15,876 nt of DNA from JAWOHX01 sp046484975. Lineage in GTDB: Bacteria; Bacillota; Clostridia; DUPQ01. Each line of letters starts with the position of its first letter. Positions within the stretch are counted from its first letter, which is position 1. A model generated the notes under the pieces. The model did no database searches. It saw only the letters and a program-made list of their open reading frames with translations, and was not told where the DNA came from. Positions 15,426 to 15,876 of the stretch are shown here, one piece after another. The stretch spans positions 1 to 15,876 of the forward strand of contig JAWOHX010000031.1 in NCBI GenBank assembly GCA_046484975.1. The letters run 5' to 3'. Made by a program: the position numbers and the translations under genes.

Positions 15426-15876
15426 ATGCTGGAATTCATCAATCACGCCAGAAAGGCCGCCTATCGGGAGGACGCTTCCTTTGATTTCCTGACGGATGTC
15501 AGGGGGGTGGAGAAAGAGGAAGAAGGATATGTCCTGACCTGCGGGGCGAGGACCTTCGACACCAGCCACAGGCGGGGCTTCGACCAGGTGCTGGTGGGCT
15601 TCCAGGTCACCGACAAGACCCGGGAGGCCAGGCTGCGGGTGGACGGAGCGGGGGAACGTTCCTTCCGGATCAGATATTCCCGGGACGGTTCCTTTCAGAA
15701 CGATACCCCGATGCTGGACAACGGGTTTTTTGTGACGGGGATCGAATGCGTGGAACGGGAGGACGCCCTGGTGTTCAGCAACGGAAAAGCAGTGCTGGAG
15801 GTTGAAAGGTCCCCGCTGGCCATGCGGCTCAAGGACGGGGAGGGCAACACCCTCCTGTACATGCCCGGCATCCAGC
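15426..15876 (+). CDS. N-terminal part of a GH31-like glycosidase (cut by the window end)
   Basis: The frame is open from the ATG at 15426 to the window end, giving 150 residues with no stop. The sequence is beta-rich and resembles the N-terminal beta-sandwich domain before the catalytic barrel of family GH31 (alpha-glucosidases and relatives). The clearest part is the run that includes LEVERSPLAMRLKDGEGNTL near the end. The catalytic domain lies outside the window, so activity cannot be judged. AGGAG (15413-15417) is eight bases before the ATG. An in-frame ATG at 15408 lies upstream of this site and is less likely. There is no signal peptide, so the enzyme would be cytoplasmic. The DnaA-box cluster ends 35 bases before the start. 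Confidence 0.5.
   Translation, partial: MLEFINHARKAAYREDASFDFLTDVRGVEKEEEGYVLTCGARTFDTSHRRGFDQVLVGFQVTDKTREARLRVDGAGERSFRIRYSRDGSFQNDTPMLDNGFFVTGIECVEREDALVFSNGKAVLEVERSPLAMRLKDGEGNTLLYMPGIQ

Overview
The window reads as a core-genome segment of a Gram-positive bacterium, most likely a member of the class Clostridia with fairly high GC in its genes. The evidence is strong AGGAGG-type ribosome binding sites, sigma-A-like promoters in short AT-richer gaps, the ribosomal pair rplM-rpsI, tig-clpP-clpX in tandem, a tsaE-tsaB-rimI run and Bacillus/Clostridium-like protein starts (UvrC, ClpP, ClpX). I cannot fix the family or genus from this sequence. No rRNA, tRNA, CRISPR array, insertion sequence or phage gene was seen.

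Layout. 41-1828 (+): a membrane glycosyltransferase of the PMT/GT39 type with an extracytoplasmic domain after its first membrane segment. 1825-3039 (-): a dGTPase-family HD phosphohydrolase, convergent with the first gene and overlapping it by 4 bases at the stop codons. 3107-3685 (+): a YfbR-type 5'-deoxynucleotidase, divergent from dgt. The two share a 67-base gap holding back-to-back TATAAT boxes in one 13-base palindrome. 3776-4763: a promoter, a structured leader, rplM, rpsI and a hairpin terminator. 4778-9954: a tightly packed run of an uncharacterised amidohydrolase, tsaE, tsaB, rimI, uvrC and a small metallophosphoesterase. Junctions are overlaps, a 16-base gap or a 2-base gap. 9978-13302: tig (own extended -10 promoter), clpP and clpX. 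13358-13406: GC-rich alternative hairpins ending in a T run. 13465-15269: uppP overlapping tsaD by one base. 15270-15425: a non-coding gap with a cluster of DnaA-box-like 9-mers. 15426-end: the start of a protein resembling the N-terminal domain of a GH31 glycosidase, cut by the window edge.

How the genes work together. Three proteins of the tRNA t6A pathway are here (TsaE and TsaB together, TsaD 7 kb away behind uppP); TsaC is not. Trigger factor, ClpP and ClpX cover nascent-chain folding and ATP-dependent proteolysis. UppP recycles the undecaprenyl lipid carrier; the PMT-like transferase probably also uses a polyprenyl-phosphate-linked sugar. The dgt/yfbR pair would act on deoxynucleotide pools at the triphosphate and monophosphate levels.

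I did not find a clearly new multi-gene system. The items most worth a second look are regulatory: the DnaA-box cluster at 15350-15391, the symmetric promoter at 3065-3077, and the mutually exclusive hairpins before rplM and after clpX.
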